Below are positions 54,163 to 63,173 of a stretch of DNA of 64,000 bases, piece by piece (positions within the stretch are counted from its first letter, which is position 1; every line of letters begins with the position of its first letter). The stretch covers positions 3,968,001 to 4,032,000 of the forward strand of contig NZ_AP027272.1 of the NCBI RefSeq assembly GCF_036322805.1. The letters are read 5' to 3'. Source of the DNA: Planctobacterium marinum (GTDB lineage Bacteria; Pseudomonadota; Gammaproteobacteria; Enterobacterales; Alteromonadaceae). Position numbers and translations under genes: made by a program. Below the pieces are notes generated by a model that was not told the origin of the DNA, searched no databases, and worked only from the letters and a program-made list of their open reading frames with translations.

Positions 54163-55110
54163 TTATTTTTTTGTTACCGCATTGCTGCGTGCTCGGGTTT
54201 GTACCAGTCCCGGCTTTGGCTCAAATGCTTTTTGATGGCGCATAAGATTGACAATTTCAGACTTGTTATCGCGAATTTGCCCCGCGAAGGCCAGGCCAAT
54301 ACCCTTCTTAGTGCCTGTTTTAGCAGCATTATAACCCGATGATACCAAGCTCTCCGTTAAAGTGCTGGCACCATCTAATGCTGCATCGACGCCAAAACTG
54401 CCAGCGCCAAAAGCCACACTGGCTGCGGTAGATACGGCGGTTTTATTGCGTTTATTGGCGGTTAAATCTGATTTTTGCGCAGAGATATGGCTATCCAGCA
54501 TATTAATGCCCGTTGCTTTCTCGTTTACATTTTTGGCATAGGCTTTACTGGCTCTATCGTAAGCTACCGTTGCCCCAATACCCGAGGCAATGCCAACCCC
54601 TTTAGCGCTGGCTTTTATCGCAAGACCTGCAGCGGGATTTGCCAGGGCAACGCCAGTACCAACATAATTTGCGACTCTCGCCCCGGTTTTAACGTGTCCC
54701 AAATTGGTACCAATTTTCTCGCGCTTAACCGCATCTTTATTGTTATTTTTCATGCGGTCTTTATAGGTTTTTAAGCTGTTAGCTTCAGCGGTGAGATTAC
54801 GCCGATCGTTTTTACTGATGTTGTTCAGTGGGTTCAGACCGGTTTTAAAATTATTCAGGGTCTGCATACGCTTACCTTTCGACATTTGATCGTAGATATA
54901 AGCGCGCTCTTCGTGCAAGCGGGTTGTGCTGGCCGCGTGCATCTTACCCGGCCCCTGCCCAATATGAGTTTCTAACTGTTTTCGTGCTGCACTGGCCATA
55001 TTCTGCATAACGGGTGCTTCAGCATTTGCCTGTGTGTGCCCCGTGCCAGATGACAGGTTGGGCGCCGCAGCGGGCATCGGTTTTGACTTAGGACGGGGCT
55101 TGTTGTTCAT
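54163..55110 (-). CDS. Basic protein of unknown function with a hydrophobic glycine-rich middle
   Basis: A 315-residue protein from ATG 55110, where AAGGA lies 7 bases upstream. It begins with a Pro/Lys-rich tail (MNNKPRPKSKPMPAAA). A strongly basic helical region (about 80-135) follows, then a Gly/Ala-rich hydrophobic stretch (TGVALANPAAGLAIKASAK and GVGIASGIGATVAYD, about 155-190), then a second Ala/Gly-rich segment and a basic end. No cysteine, no signal peptide. I recognise no family. The layout is reminiscent of secreted effectors or membrane-inserting proteins, but nothing demonstrates that. Confidence 0.6.
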   Translation of the reverse strand: MNNKPRPKSKPMPAAAPNLSSGTGHTQANAEAPVMQNMASAARKQLETHIGQGPGKMHAASTTRLHEERAYIYDQMSKGKRMQTLNNFKTGLNPLNNISKNDRRNLTAEANSLKTYKDRMKNNNKDAVKREKIGTNLGHVKTGARVANYVGTGVALANPAAGLAIKASAKGVGIASGIGATVAYDRASKAYAKNVNEKATGINMLDSHISAQKSDLTANKRNKTAVSTAASVAFGAGSFGVDAALDGASTLTESLVSSGYNAAKTGTKKGIGLAFAGQIRDNKSEIVNLMRHQKAFEPKPGLVQTRARSNAVTKK

Positions 55111-55226
55111 AATCAATTCCTTAGAAATTTGCAACCAGATAAGAGACCCAACTTGGCAACTTTAACTTGATTATCACCCTAAATCTTCATAAATCAATAT
55201 CTCGTCTAAATTATGCAGCGAAAAGC

Positions 55227-55258
55227 AAAAAACCAGGGTTTTTAAGCCCTGGTTTTTT
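55227..55258 (-). terminator. Intrinsic terminator after the acyl-CoA synthetase
   Basis: Perfect 12-bp stem AAAAAACCAGGG / CCCTGGTTTTTT with an 8-base loop, T-rich on both strands. It begins 24 bases after the stop of the acyl-CoA synthetase gene and separates it from the basic protein gene. Confidence 0.88.
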
Positions 55259-55281
55259 CAGTTTCTATTGAACTTTGGCGG

Positions 55282-56928
55282 CTAATGCCAGCTAATAGTG
55301 CCCTTTTCTACTTTCTGCGCCAGCGGCAAATAGGTCTTTTCTACCACGTGACGTTTAACTTTGAGAGTTGGCGTTAACTCACCAGAATCTGTTGTCCACG
55401 CTTGCTGTGCAACTATGATGGCAGAAACCTTGGCATGCGCTTCCAATTTTGTATTCACTGCCGCAAGCGTTTCTAATAAGCTTTGTTCAATGTCTTTTTT
55501 GTCCAATGCTAAAGCATGCTCACTTAAGTTAATCACCAGAACCGGTTGCACCAATTGGGTTCCCATCAAGCACATTTGCTCAATGTACTCGTTATCACCA
55601 AACTCCGATTCGATTGGAATGGGTGCCACATATTTACCTTTTTCTGTTTTAAAGATATCTTTCTTCCTACCAACTATCGAAAGGTAACCGTCCTGCATCT
55701 CACCCAAATCACCGGTGTGTATGTACCCTTGCTCATTGAGTGTTTCTTTGGTTTTTTCTTCTTCTTTGTAGTAACCCAGCATATCTGACTCGGTCTTAAG
55801 TAGAATTTCACTATCTTCAGCGATCACCACTTCTGTACCGGGTAAGGGTTTTGAAACAGTACCAATGCGCACGTCCATACCGGGCCCCAAAACACTGCCG
55901 CAAGCAAAAGATTCGGTCATACCCCAACCTTCCCCAATATTGATATCGAGTTTGCTATACCACTGCAGAATCTTCTCTGACAAAGGCGCTGAGCCACTGA
56001 CGAACAGGCGGGCCTGATCAAGTCCCATTTGCTTCTTGATTTTATTTCTGACAATGTTGTTTAGCAGAGGAATTTTCAACAAGGTTTGCAGTTTACGATT
56101 TGGCATCTTGGTTAAAATTTTCTTCTGGAACTGCGTCCACAAGCGCGGCACCGAACCAAAAATGGTGGGTTTTGCGTTATTAAGATCTTGCGCAAAAGTG
56201 TCGAGACTATCCACAAAATAAACCTTTAAACCATAACTCAATAAGGTAGATTCCACATAAGCGCGTTCAGTACAATGAGACAGAGGCAGGTAAGACATTA
56301 TCCGGTCTTCAGTAGAAACCTGCATACGCTTACCAACGTTTTTACCCGCATTAACAAAGCTTTGATAATTATGCATAGCGCCCTTGGGATTTCCTGTACT
56401 GCCAGAGGTATACAAAATAGTCATCAAGTCATCAGGCTTAACCGGTGTGATATTCTCCGCTTCTTCGTACTTATCTTGTACCTCATTCCAATTGAATTCG
56501 GCCGGCATGCCCGGATAAGGAAAAGCGAGTTTTGGTACCGACTCAGGAATACCCTCTGCCTGAGCTTGCCAGTTATCTAGTTTCCCCACCAAAATCATTT
56601 TACTTTCTGAATGCTCCAGTACGTAACTAATGGTGTCTTTATTTGCAGTTGGATAGATCGGTACACTGACCAGGCCAGCATACATCAATGCAATATCAGA
56701 GATTATCCAGTGTGCACAGTTTTTAGAGAGTATTGCTACCTTATCTCCGGGATTGAGTCCTTGTTCCTGTAAAAAGCTAACCAGTTTTCTGGCTTCGGAA
56801 TTAATTTGCTGCCAGTTAAAAGTCACCATTTCACCGTCAATTGGCTGAAATAGCACATCTCTTGAGCCATCTTGTACTAACCAATAAGTAAGCTTTTCTG
56901 CGGGTAGGGAGAGGTTTACAGTATTCAT
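55282..56928 (-). CDS. AMP-binding long-chain acyl-CoA synthetase family protein
   Basis: A 548-residue ANL-superfamily enzyme that activates a carboxylic acid, probably a fatty acid, to acyl-AMP and acyl-CoA. The AMP-binding motif is LYTSGSTGNPKGAMHNY (about 170-186). Other family elements are YLPLSHCTERAY, GWGMTES, YIHTGDLGEM and the C-terminal GRKKDIFKTEKGKYV. Short for the long-chain class and soluble. The fatty-acid specificity cannot be set from sequence. Confidence 0.9.
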   Translation of the reverse strand: MNTVNLSLPAEKLTYWLVQDGSRDVLFQPIDGEMVTFNWQQINSEARKLVSFLQEQGLNPGDKVAILSKNCAHWIISDIALMYAGLVSVPIYPTANKDTISYVLEHSESKMILVGKLDNWQAQAEGIPESVPKLAFPYPGMPAEFNWNEVQDKYEEAENITPVKPDDLMTILYTSGSTGNPKGAMHNYQSFVNAGKNVGKRMQVSTEDRIMSYLPLSHCTERAYVESTLLSYGLKVYFVDSLDTFAQDLNNAKPTIFGSVPRLWTQFQKKILTKMPNRKLQTLLKIPLLNNIVRNKIKKQMGLDQARLFVSGSAPLSEKILQWYSKLDINIGEGWGMTESFACGSVLGPGMDVRIGTVSKPLPGTEVVIAEDSEILLKTESDMLGYYKEEEKTKETLNEQGYIHTGDLGEMQDGYLSIVGRKKDIFKTEKGKYVAPIPIESEFGDNEYIEQMCLMGTQLVQPVLVINLSEHALALDKKDIEQSLLETLAAVNTKLEAHAKVSAIIVAQQAWTTDSGELTPTLKVKRHVVEKTYLPLAQKVEKGTISWH

Positions 56929-57274
56929 TCGGGTATAACTCCTTGCACGTCTGCACCGATTCTTGTGTAGTGTTTTTATCCATAGTAGGCAGAAATGTTA
57001 AGGAAATAAAAGCTTTTTACCGCACTGTTATCAGTTAATGCTGATTAGCCTAGCAGGTAACGGTTGATAACCGGCAAGATGCCTCAATAGGACATGCGGC
57101 AGCAGGAAAGGGCTGACACCACAACCGACAGATTCTATCACCTTTGTTACTGGTTAAACCTAAATTAAAGATAATTTTGGGCCTAAGCTCTTGCTGGAGG
57201 CTTTTCGGATAGTGCCGTTACTGATTCAATTTGAGTGTCTCGTGCGACACGGCAACTAAAGTTAGCCTAAACAA
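56929..57274. other. Intergenic region upstream of the bacteriocin-like cassette
   Basis: About 345 bases between the acyl-CoA synthetase start and the dyad before the bacteriocin-like gene. A small hairpin GTGTC-TCGTGC-GACAC lies near 57235-57250, and a dyad GGTTGATAACC near 57061-57073. No open reading frame with a ribosome site is visible. Confidence 0.45.
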
Positions 57275-57294
57275 AACTGTACTTTGGTACAGGT
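57275..57294 (+). promoter_or_regulatory. LexA- or LuxR-type dyad operator upstream of the bacteriocin-like gene
   Basis: AACTGTACTTTGGTACAGGT, with a perfect dyad CTGTAC-TTTG-GTACAG. It contains CTGT-N8-ACAG, the invariant core of gammaproteobacterial LexA boxes. It also matches the Vibrio fischeri lux box at 15 of 20 positions by my alignment. Its centre lies about 43 bases upstream of the start site expected from the TATGAT -10 box. Confidence 0.55.
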
Positions 57295-57315
57295 GTATTT
57301 GGTTAAGCTGTTAAC

Positions 57316-57321
57316 TATGAT
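57316..57321 (+). promoter_or_regulatory. Putative -10 box of the bacteriocin-like cassette
   Basis: TATGAT, 52 bases upstream of the start codon, with the dyad at 57275-57294 overlapping the place of a -35 element; no good -35 sequence is present, consistent with an activator-dependent or repressor-covered promoter. Confidence 0.5.
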
Positions 57322-57328
57322 TGTGCTA

Positions 57329-57350
57329 ATGAGCACTGAGGCTCATTTTT
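57329..57350 (+). other. 5' leader hairpin with T-tract (possible attenuator)
   Basis: Perfect stem ATGAGC / GCTCAT with a 6-base loop followed by five T residues, right at the expected 5' end of the cassette transcript. It could stabilise the 5' end or cause early termination. Confidence 0.45.
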
Positions 57351-57372
57351 GACAACTATAGGGAATAGCAAA

Positions 57373-57654
57373 ATGCAAGAATTAACATTGGATGAATTAA
57401 ATCAAGTCAATGGCGGTGTATTAGTAAATGCACTCGCCGCAATTACGGGGGCCGTCGGTGCCATAGTGGGAACAATAATCGGTGGTGGAAATGACGTCGA
57501 CGCAGAAGACATCGTACTAGCAGGTGTTGCAGGTGCCGTAAACTCAGTGCGTTCATTAGTGGGTGCAGTAAAATTAGTAGGGGGAAGTGTTGCTGGAGGT
57601 GGAACCGTAAACGTGATTCGGGATGTCATTGATTTAGAATTTAGTGGTTCTTGA
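57373..57654 (+). CDS. Double-glycine leader bacteriocin-like precursor (class II microcin type)
   Basis: A 93-residue precursor from ATG 57373 with AGGG upstream; the frame also opens at a TTG at 57349, but the leader begins at the methionine. The first 15 residues (MQELTLDELNQVNGG) are a typical double-glycine leader, cut by peptidase-containing ABC exporters such as CvaB. The mature part of 78 residues is Gly/Ala/Val-rich, has no cysteine, and shows GxxxG-like patterns (ITGAVGAIVGTIIGGG) that could insert in membranes. Not recognised as any named bacteriocin. It is followed closely by a small membrane-protein gene. No exporter or peptidase gene lies in the window. Confidence 0.75.
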   Translation: MQELTLDELNQVNGGVLVNALAAITGAVGAIVGTIIGGGNDVDAEDIVLAGVAGAVNSVRSLVGAVKLVGGSVAGGGTVNVIRDVIDLEFSGS

Positions 57655-57662
57655 ATTCAATT

Positions 57663-57887
57663 ATGGAACTTATCATTCTGCGTATCTTAATGACTGCGGC
57701 GCTAATACTAGCCACTATTTATGGTATAAAAAAATTTTGTGGAGTGGGCATACTTGATGACTTCCCCGAAGATCTGAAGGGCATTCGTTGGTTTTTGGCA
57801 CAAACAAATATCTTCTTTGCAATAGTTGTTGGTTCTATTACTACCGACCTCGTCATTATGCCTATTATCCAAAAACTCTTTGGATGA
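57663..57887 (+). CDS. Small two-helix membrane protein, candidate immunity protein
   Basis: A 74-residue protein with two membrane helices (about 3-22 and 50-68) separated by a charged loop (GIKKFCGVGILDDFPEDLKGI). It begins 8 bases after the stop of the bacteriocin-like gene and is followed by a strong terminator, so it belongs to the same unit. Small membrane proteins in this position usually protect the producer from its own microcin. ATG 57663 is chosen; the frame starts at TTG 57651. The role is inferred from position and topology only. Confidence 0.6.
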   Translation: MELIILRILMTAALILATIYGIKKFCGVGILDDFPEDLKGIRWFLAQTNIFFAIVVGSITTDLVIMPIIQKLFG

Positions 57888-57915
57888 AAATCTGGATTTG
57901 ACAAGCTCAGCTAAC

Positions 57916-57943
57916 AAAAAACCCGCCATAAGGCGGGTTTTTT
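57916..57943. terminator. Bidirectional terminator between the cassette and rpsQ
   Basis: Perfect stem AAAAAACCCGCC / GGCGGGTTTTTT with loop ATAA. T-tracts on both strands mean it can end the cassette transcript (+) and the S10 operon transcript after rpsQ (-). Confidence 0.92.
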
Positions 57944-57965
57944 AATTGGTTATAAAACTTAAAAA

Positions 57966-58217
57966 TTAAGCTTTACCAACAACTTCAACCAACATCCAGT
58001 TCTTAGACTTGGATAATGGACGGCACTCTTTAAGAGTTACTACGTCGCCCATTTGGCATGTGTTGTTTTCGTCGTGAGCGTGCAACTTAGTTGTGCGCTT
58101 GATGAATTTCCCGTAGATAGGGTGCTTCACGCGGCGTTCAACAGCAACAGTGATAGTTTTATCAGCTTTGTTGCTAACCACACGACCTTGTACTGTACGA
58201 ATCTTTTGTTCAGTCAT
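57966..58217 (-). CDS. rpsQ: 30S ribosomal protein S17
   Basis: An 83-residue small-subunit protein of normal length: [21 protein letters not shown] and [19 protein letters not shown] are the S17 signatures. Last gene of the S10 operon here. In the usual order rplN and the spc genes follow directly; instead a bidirectional terminator and the bacteriocin-like cassette follow. Its start overlaps the rpmC stop by one base. Confidence 0.98.
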   Translation of the reverse strand: MTEQKIRTVQGRVVSNKADKTITVAVERRVKHPIYGKFIKRTTKLHAHDENNTCQMGDVVTLKECRPLSKSKNWMLVEVVGKA

Positions 58218-58408
58218 TAGGCACCTGCCTTCTCAGTCAAAATGGTTTTAACACGCGCAATGTTACGACGAACTGTTTTCAATTGATGCGTTTGCGCCAA
58301 TTGACCAGTGCTGTTTTGCATGCGCAGGTTGAATTGCTCCTGAAGAAGTTCGATCAGGTGCGCATTCAATTCTTCTACGCTCTTTTCTCTTAGTTCAGAT
58401 GCATTCAT
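58217..58408 (-). CDS. rpmC: 50S ribosomal protein L29
   Basis: A 63-residue large-subunit protein near the exit tunnel: [24 protein letters not shown] opening and [10 protein letters not shown] close match L29. Overlaps rplP by one base and rpsQ by one base, as in typical S10 operons. Confidence 0.98.
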   Translation of the reverse strand: MNASELREKSVEELNAHLIELLQEQFNLRMQNSTGQLAQTHQLKTVRRNIARVKTILTEKAGA

Positions 58409-58818
58409 TACATTACCGTCCGAGTTACAAAAGTGGTCTTAAACGGCAATTTCGCAGCTGCAAGTTCGAAAGCTTCTCGCGCCAATTCTTCTGGCACACC
58501 TTCCATCTCATACAGCACACGACCTGGCTGAATCTGACATACCCAGTATTCAACGTTACCCTTACCTTTACCTTGACGAACCTCAAGAGGCTTCTCAGTA
58601 ATTGGCTTGTCAGGGAACACACGGATCCAGATTTTACCTTGACGTTTAACGTGACGAGTCATCGCACGACGAGCTGCTTCGATTTGACGAGCAGTCATAC
58701 GGCCACGACCAACCGATTTTAAACCGAAAGTACCGAAACTTACTTTATTACCAGATGCCAGACCACGGTTGCGGCCCTTGTGCATCTTACGAAATTTCAT
58801 ACGTTTTGGTTGTAACAT
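58408..58818 (-). CDS. rplP: 50S ribosomal protein L16
   Basis: A 136-residue large-subunit protein: [18 protein letters not shown] opening, [22 protein letters not shown] and the arginine-rich [18 protein letters not shown]. Full length. Overlaps rpmC by one base and lies 2 bases after rpsC. Confidence 0.98.
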   Translation of the reverse strand: MLQPKRMKFRKMHKGRNRGLASGNKVSFGTFGLKSVGRGRMTARQIEAARRAMTRHVKRQGKIWIRVFPDKPITEKPLEVRQGKGKGNVEYWVCQIQPGRVLYEMEGVPEELAREAFELAAAKLPFKTTFVTRTVM

Positions 58819-58820
58819 GA

Positions 58821-59525
58821 TTACGCTCCTCTCTTAGCAGGACGCGACTTCTTCTTAGGTTGTTGCTGCTCTGGTTGCTCAGCCTTAGTAGGCAAACCAC
58901 CCAAAACTTCACCTTTGAAGATCCATACTTTGATACCGATGATACCGTAAGTAGTCAACGCTTCTGAAGTTGCATAATCGATGTCGGCACGGAAAGTGTG
59001 TAGTGGTACACGACCTTCACGATACCATTCAGAACGAGCAATCTCTGCACCGCCTAAACGACCGCTAACTTCAACCTTGATACCTTTGGCACCTAAACGC
59101 ATAGCGTTTTGCACGGCACGCTTCATGGCGCGACGGAACATAACACGACGCTCTAACTGGCTAGCGATGCTATCAGCTACCAATTGACCGTCTAGTTCAG
59201 GCTTACGTACTTCAGCGATGTTAATCTGAGCAGGAACGCCTGCCAGGTTAGACACGTGCTTGCGAAGTACTTCAACATCTTCACCTTTCTTACCGATAAC
59301 AACACCTGGGCGAGCAGTGTGAATAGTCACACGGATGCTTTTCGCAGGACGATCGATTTCGATTTTAGACAAAGATGCATTTTTCAATTTCTTAGTCAGA
59401 TACTGACGAACCTGATGATCAGAATACAGGTTATCAGCATAATCTTTAGTACCGGCGTACCAGGTAGAAACCCATGGTTTGCTGATACCCAGGCGTATGC
59501 CCGTAGGATGTACCTTCTGTCCCAT
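58821..59525 (-). CDS. rpsC: 30S ribosomal protein S3
   Basis: A 234-residue small-subunit protein: [18 protein letters not shown] opening, KH domain with [21 protein letters not shown], and the basic C-terminal tail [13 protein letters not shown]. Part of the S10 operon, 3 bases after rplV. Confidence 0.98.
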   Translation of the reverse strand: MGQKVHPTGIRLGISKPWVSTWYAGTKDYADNLYSDHQVRQYLTKKLKNASLSKIEIDRPAKSIRVTIHTARPGVVIGKKGEDVEVLRKHVSNLAGVPAQINIAEVRKPELDGQLVADSIASQLERRVMFRRAMKRAVQNAMRLGAKGIKVEVSGRLGGAEIARSEWYREGRVPLHTFRADIDYATSEALTTYGIIGIKVWIFKGEVLGGLPTKAEQPEQQQPKKKSRPAKRGA

Positions 59526-59528
59526 TGT

Positions 59529-59867
59529 TTACTCCTGATTGTCCGCTACTACAACAGTGATGTGACTGCTGCGCTTGAAGATGCGATCTGCACGACCTTT
59601 CGCGCGAGTTTTGATGCGCTTCATAGTAGGACCTTCGTCTACGAAAATCTTAGCTACTACCAACTCATCAATGTCAGCACCTTCGTTGTGTTCAGCATTG
59701 GCGATCGCAGAGTTAAGAACTTTCTTAACCAGATCGGCTGCTTTCTTAGGGCTGTACGTCAAAACTTCTAGAGCTTTTTCTACGTGCAAGCCGCGAACTT
59801 GATCTGCTACCAAACGCGCTTTTTGAGGCGAGATACGAGCAAAACTGTGTTTAGCTAAAGCTTCCAT
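59529..59867 (-). CDS. rplV: 50S ribosomal protein L22
   Basis: A 112-residue large-subunit protein lining the exit tunnel: [24 protein letters not shown] opening, and the tunnel hairpin with the [24 protein letters not shown] segment. S10 operon, 10 bases after rpsS. Confidence 0.98.
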   Translation of the reverse strand: MEALAKHSFARISPQKARLVADQVRGLHVEKALEVLTYSPKKAADLVKKVLNSAIANAEHNEGADIDELVVAKIFVDEGPTMKRIKTRAKGRADRIFKRSSHITVVVADNQE

Positions 59868-59877
59868 TGTCTACTCC

Positions 59878-60153
59878 TTATCGTTTCGCTTTCTTATCGG
59901 CCACGTGGCCTTTATAAGTACGTGTTGGCGCAAATTCGCCCAATTTATGGCCTACCATTTCGTCCGATACGAATACTGGAACGTGCTGGCGACCGTTATG
60001 GACCGCAATGGTCAACCCAATCATATCTGGGATGATCATAGAACGACGAGACCAAGTTTTAATTGGCTTCTTGTCGCCTTTTTCCACTGCAGCCTCAACC
60101 TTCTTCAACAAGTGTAGGTCGATAAATGGACCTTTCTTGAGAGAACGTGGCAT
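59878..60153 (-). CDS. rpsS: 30S ribosomal protein S19
   Basis: A 91-residue small-subunit protein: [19 protein letters not shown] opening, [22 protein letters not shown] and [12 protein letters not shown], all S19 signatures. S10 operon, 15 bases after rplB. Confidence 0.98.
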   Translation of the reverse strand: MPRSLKKGPFIDLHLLKKVEAAVEKGDKKPIKTWSRRSMIIPDMIGLTIAVHNGRQHVPVFVSDEMVGHKLGEFAPTRTYKGHVADKKAKR

Positions 60154-60168
60154 GGTGAATCCTCGCTA

Positions 60169-60993
60169 TTACTTGTTACGACGACGTACGATGAACTTAT
60201 CAGTACGCTTATTCTTACGTGTTTTTGCACCTTTAGTCGGTTTACCCCAAGGAGAAACCGGATGACGACCACCAGAGGTACGGCCTTCACCACCACCATG
60301 TGGGTGATCAACTGGGTTCATTGCAACACCACGTACGGTAGGACGAACGCCTCTCCAACGGGTTGCACCAGCTTTACCTAAAGAACGCAACATGTGCTCA
60401 GCGTTTCCAACTTCACCGATTGTCGCACGACAATCAGAAGGAACTTTACGAACCTCACCGGAACGTAAACGCAAGGTTACATACGCACCTTCACGCGCCA
60501 AAATCTGTACATATGCACCAGCAGAACGCGCAATTTGCGCACCTTTACCTGGCTTCATCTCAACAGCGTGTACTACTGTACCTACTGGGATGTTGCGCAT
60601 TGGCAAAGTGTTACCTGCTTTGATAGGTGCATCAGAACCAGACAAGATCTGATCGCCAGACTTCATGCCTTTAGGGGCAAGAACGTAACGACGCTCACCG
60701 TCTGCATAACATACTAAAGCGATGTTAGAAGAACGGTTAGGATCGTATTCAAGACGCTCTACCTTTGCAGGGATGCCGTCTTTGTTACGTTTGAAGTCAA
60801 CAATACGATAGTGCTGCTTGTGACCGCCACCGATGTGACGAACAGTAATACGACCACCGTTGTTACGACCACCAGACTTACTTTTCTTGTCTAGCAAAGG
60901 TGCATGTGGTGCACCTTTGTGCAAGTCAGGGTTAACGACCTGAACAACGTGACGACGACCAGCAGAAGTCGGCTTAGCTTTCATTAATGCCAT
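60169..60993 (-). CDS. rplB: 50S ribosomal protein L2
   Basis: A 274-residue protein of the peptidyl transferase region: [15 protein letters not shown] opening, [21 protein letters not shown], and the C-terminal [23 protein letters not shown] with the conserved histidine. S10 operon, 15 bases after rplW. Confidence 0.98.
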   Translation of the reverse strand: MALMKAKPTSAGRRHVVQVVNPDLHKGAPHAPLLDKKSKSGGRNNGGRITVRHIGGGHKQHYRIVDFKRNKDGIPAKVERLEYDPNRSSNIALVCYADGERRYVLAPKGMKSGDQILSGSDAPIKAGNTLPMRNIPVGTVVHAVEMKPGKGAQIARSAGAYVQILAREGAYVTLRLRSGEVRKVPSDCRATIGEVGNAEHMLRSLGKAGATRWRGVRPTVRGVAMNPVDHPHGGGEGRTSGGRHPVSPWGKPTKGAKTRKNKRTDKFIVRRRNK

Positions 60994-61008
60994 GTCAATT
61001 AACTCCTA

Positions 61009-61308
61009 TTACTCACCGCCACCGACGAAGTCGATGTCATGACCTTCTTTCAAAGTAACGTAGGCTTTTTTCCAGTCCTTACGCTTACCAGTGCGCAGAC
61101 CGTGACGCTTGGTTTTACCCTTCACGTTTACAGTGCGTACGCCAGCAACTTCAACTTCAAACAAAGACTCAACAGCAGCTTTGATTTCAGCTTTAGCAGC
61201 ATCGGTGGTTACTTTGAAAACCAATGTATTATTCAGTTCTGCAGAAACAGTGCTCTTTTCAGAAACGTGAGGAGCAAGAATGACTTTTAAAAGACGTTCC
61301 TGGTTCAT
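61009..61308 (-). CDS. rplW: 50S ribosomal protein L23
   Basis: A 99-residue large-subunit protein at the exit tunnel, docking site for trigger factor and [17 protein letters not shown] opening and [23 protein letters not shown]. Its ATG overlaps the rplD stop (ATGA) by 4 bases. Confidence 0.98.
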   Translation of the reverse strand: MNQERLLKVILAPHVSEKSTVSAELNNTLVFKVTTDAAKAEIKAAVESLFEVEVAGVRTVNVKGKTKRHGLRTGKRKDWKKAYVTLKEGHDIDFVGGGE

Positions 61309-61910
61309 GCTAAAGCCTCCTCTAATTGCTTCACTGCATCTTTAGTCATCAAAACTTTTTCGAATGCAATCAAGCTAACTGGATCGATACCCTGTACGTC
61401 ACGAACATCTACTTTGTAAAGGTTACGTGCAGACAGGAACAGATTCTCATCAACTTCAGAAGTCACGATTAATACGTCTTTCAGTTCCAACTGCTTAAGC
61501 TTAGAAACCAAGTCTTTAGTTTTTGCAGATTCAACACCGAAGTTTTCAACTACAACTAAACGCTCTTGACGAACTAATTCAGACAGGATGCTCTTGATAG
61601 CACCACGGTACATCTTACGATTTACCTTCTGGCTGTGATCCTGAGGTTTTGCCGCGAATGCGCGACCACCGCCAACCCAAATTGGGCTGCGGATTGTACC
61701 AGCACGTGCACGGCCAGTACCTTTTTGACGCCATGGCTTCTTACCGCCACCACGTACTTCAGAACGCGTTTTCTGCGCCTTACTACCCTGACGTGCACCA
61801 GCTGCGTATGCTACACATACTTGGTGAACTAGAGCTTCGTTAAACTCACGGCCAAAAGTAGCTTCTGAAACTTCAAGTGCGCCTTGCGCATCTTTAATTG
61901 CTAATTCCAT
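61305..61910 (-). CDS. rplD: 50S ribosomal protein L4
   Basis: A 201-residue large-subunit protein, also the feedback repressor of the S10 operon in E. coli. The start at ATG 61910 ([10 protein letters not shown]) has a better spaced GGGAG and the E. coli length; an ATG at 61913 adds one residue. Core: [24 protein letters not shown]10 operon, 17 bases after rplC. Confidence 0.98.
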   Translation of the reverse strand: MELAIKDAQGALEVSEATFGREFNEALVHQVCVAYAAGARQGSKAQKTRSEVRGGGKKPWRQKGTGRARAGTIRSPIWVGGGRAFAAKPQDHSQKVNRKMYRGAIKSILSELVRQERLVVVENFGVESAKTKDLVSKLKQLELKDVLIVTSEVDENLFLSARNLYKVDVRDVQGIDPVSLIAFEKVLMTKDAVKQLEEALA

Positions 61911-61927
61911 CATCTATCTCCCAGACC

Positions 61928-62566
61928 TTACGCTTTAACAGCTGGCTTAACGATAACATCACCACCGGTAGAACCAGGGATAGCACCTTTAACCAGAAGC
62001 AGGTTGTTTTCAGCGTCTACTTTAACGACTTCCAGAGACTGTACAGTAACTTGTTTGTTACCCAGCTGACCGGCCATTTTCTTACCTTTGAAAACTTTAC
62101 CTGGTGATTGGTTTTGACCAATTGAACCAGGGGCACGGTGAGAAAGAGAGTTACCGTGAGTCATACGCTGAGAACTGAAGTTCCAACGTTTGATTGCACC
62201 AGCAAAACCTTTACCTTTAGAAGTACCAGTTACGTCAACCATGTTTGTGTCAGCGAAGATCTCAACAGTGATCTCTTTACCTACTTCCAAATCAGCGCCT
62301 TCTTCAGCACCTAAACGGAATTCCCACAAACCACGGCCCGCTTCAACGCCAGCTTTAGCAAAGTGACCTGCTTCAGCTTTATTTACACGGTTAGCCTTTT
62401 TTGTACCAGCAGTTACCTGCAAAGCGCGATAGCCATCTTTTTCGGCAGTACGAAGCTGTGTAATACGGTTAGGGGTAGCTTCGATAACAGTCACAGGTAC
62501 AGAACCGCCTTCTTCAGTGAAGATACGAGTCATACCGACTTTACGACCGATTAATCCAATCGACAT
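61928..62566 (-). CDS. rplC: 50S ribosomal protein L3
   Basis: A 212-residue large-subunit protein: [21 protein letters not shown] opening, and the central loop [31 protein letters not shown] with the glutamine that PrmB methylates in relatives, here in [10 protein letters not shown]10 operon. Confidence 0.98.
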   Translation of the reverse strand: MSIGLIGRKVGMTRIFTEEGGSVPVTVIEATPNRITQLRTAEKDGYRALQVTAGTKKANRVNKAEAGHFAKAGVEAGRGLWEFRLGAEEGADLEVGKEITVEIFADTNMVDVTGTSKGKGFAGAIKRWNFSSQRMTHGNSLSHRAPGSIGQNQSPGKVFKGKKMAGQLGNKQVTVQSLEVVKVDAENNLLLVKGAIPGSTGGDVIVKPAVKA

Positions 62567-62584
62567 TATTTACACCCTCTCTCT

Positions 62585-63060
<476 letters not shown>

Positions 63061-63064
63061 GCGC

Positions 63065-63092
63065 ATTATACGCATGTTTAATATTTGCGCAA
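63065..63092 (-). promoter_or_regulatory. Promoter of the S10 operon
   Basis: On the minus strand TTGCGC (63087-63092), a 16-base spacer and TATAAT (63065-63070), followed by a GC-rich discriminator GCGCGCCC, the pattern of growth-rate-controlled ribosomal promoters. It lies about 170 bases before the rpsJ start, leaving a leader of E. coli-like length. Confidence 0.82.
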
Positions 63093-63173
63093 GAGTTATT
63101 TTGCATTATCTCGGCAGACCCGAACATTTCATTTGTGCCCTGATGGCATTGTCATCGCCCGGCCCAAATTATT

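Noticed and set aside
57349-57354. TTGACA as a -35 box of the bacteriocin-like gene
   Set aside because: A -10 box at proper spacing would fall on the start codon at 57373; the TATGAT at 57316 is a better promoter element.
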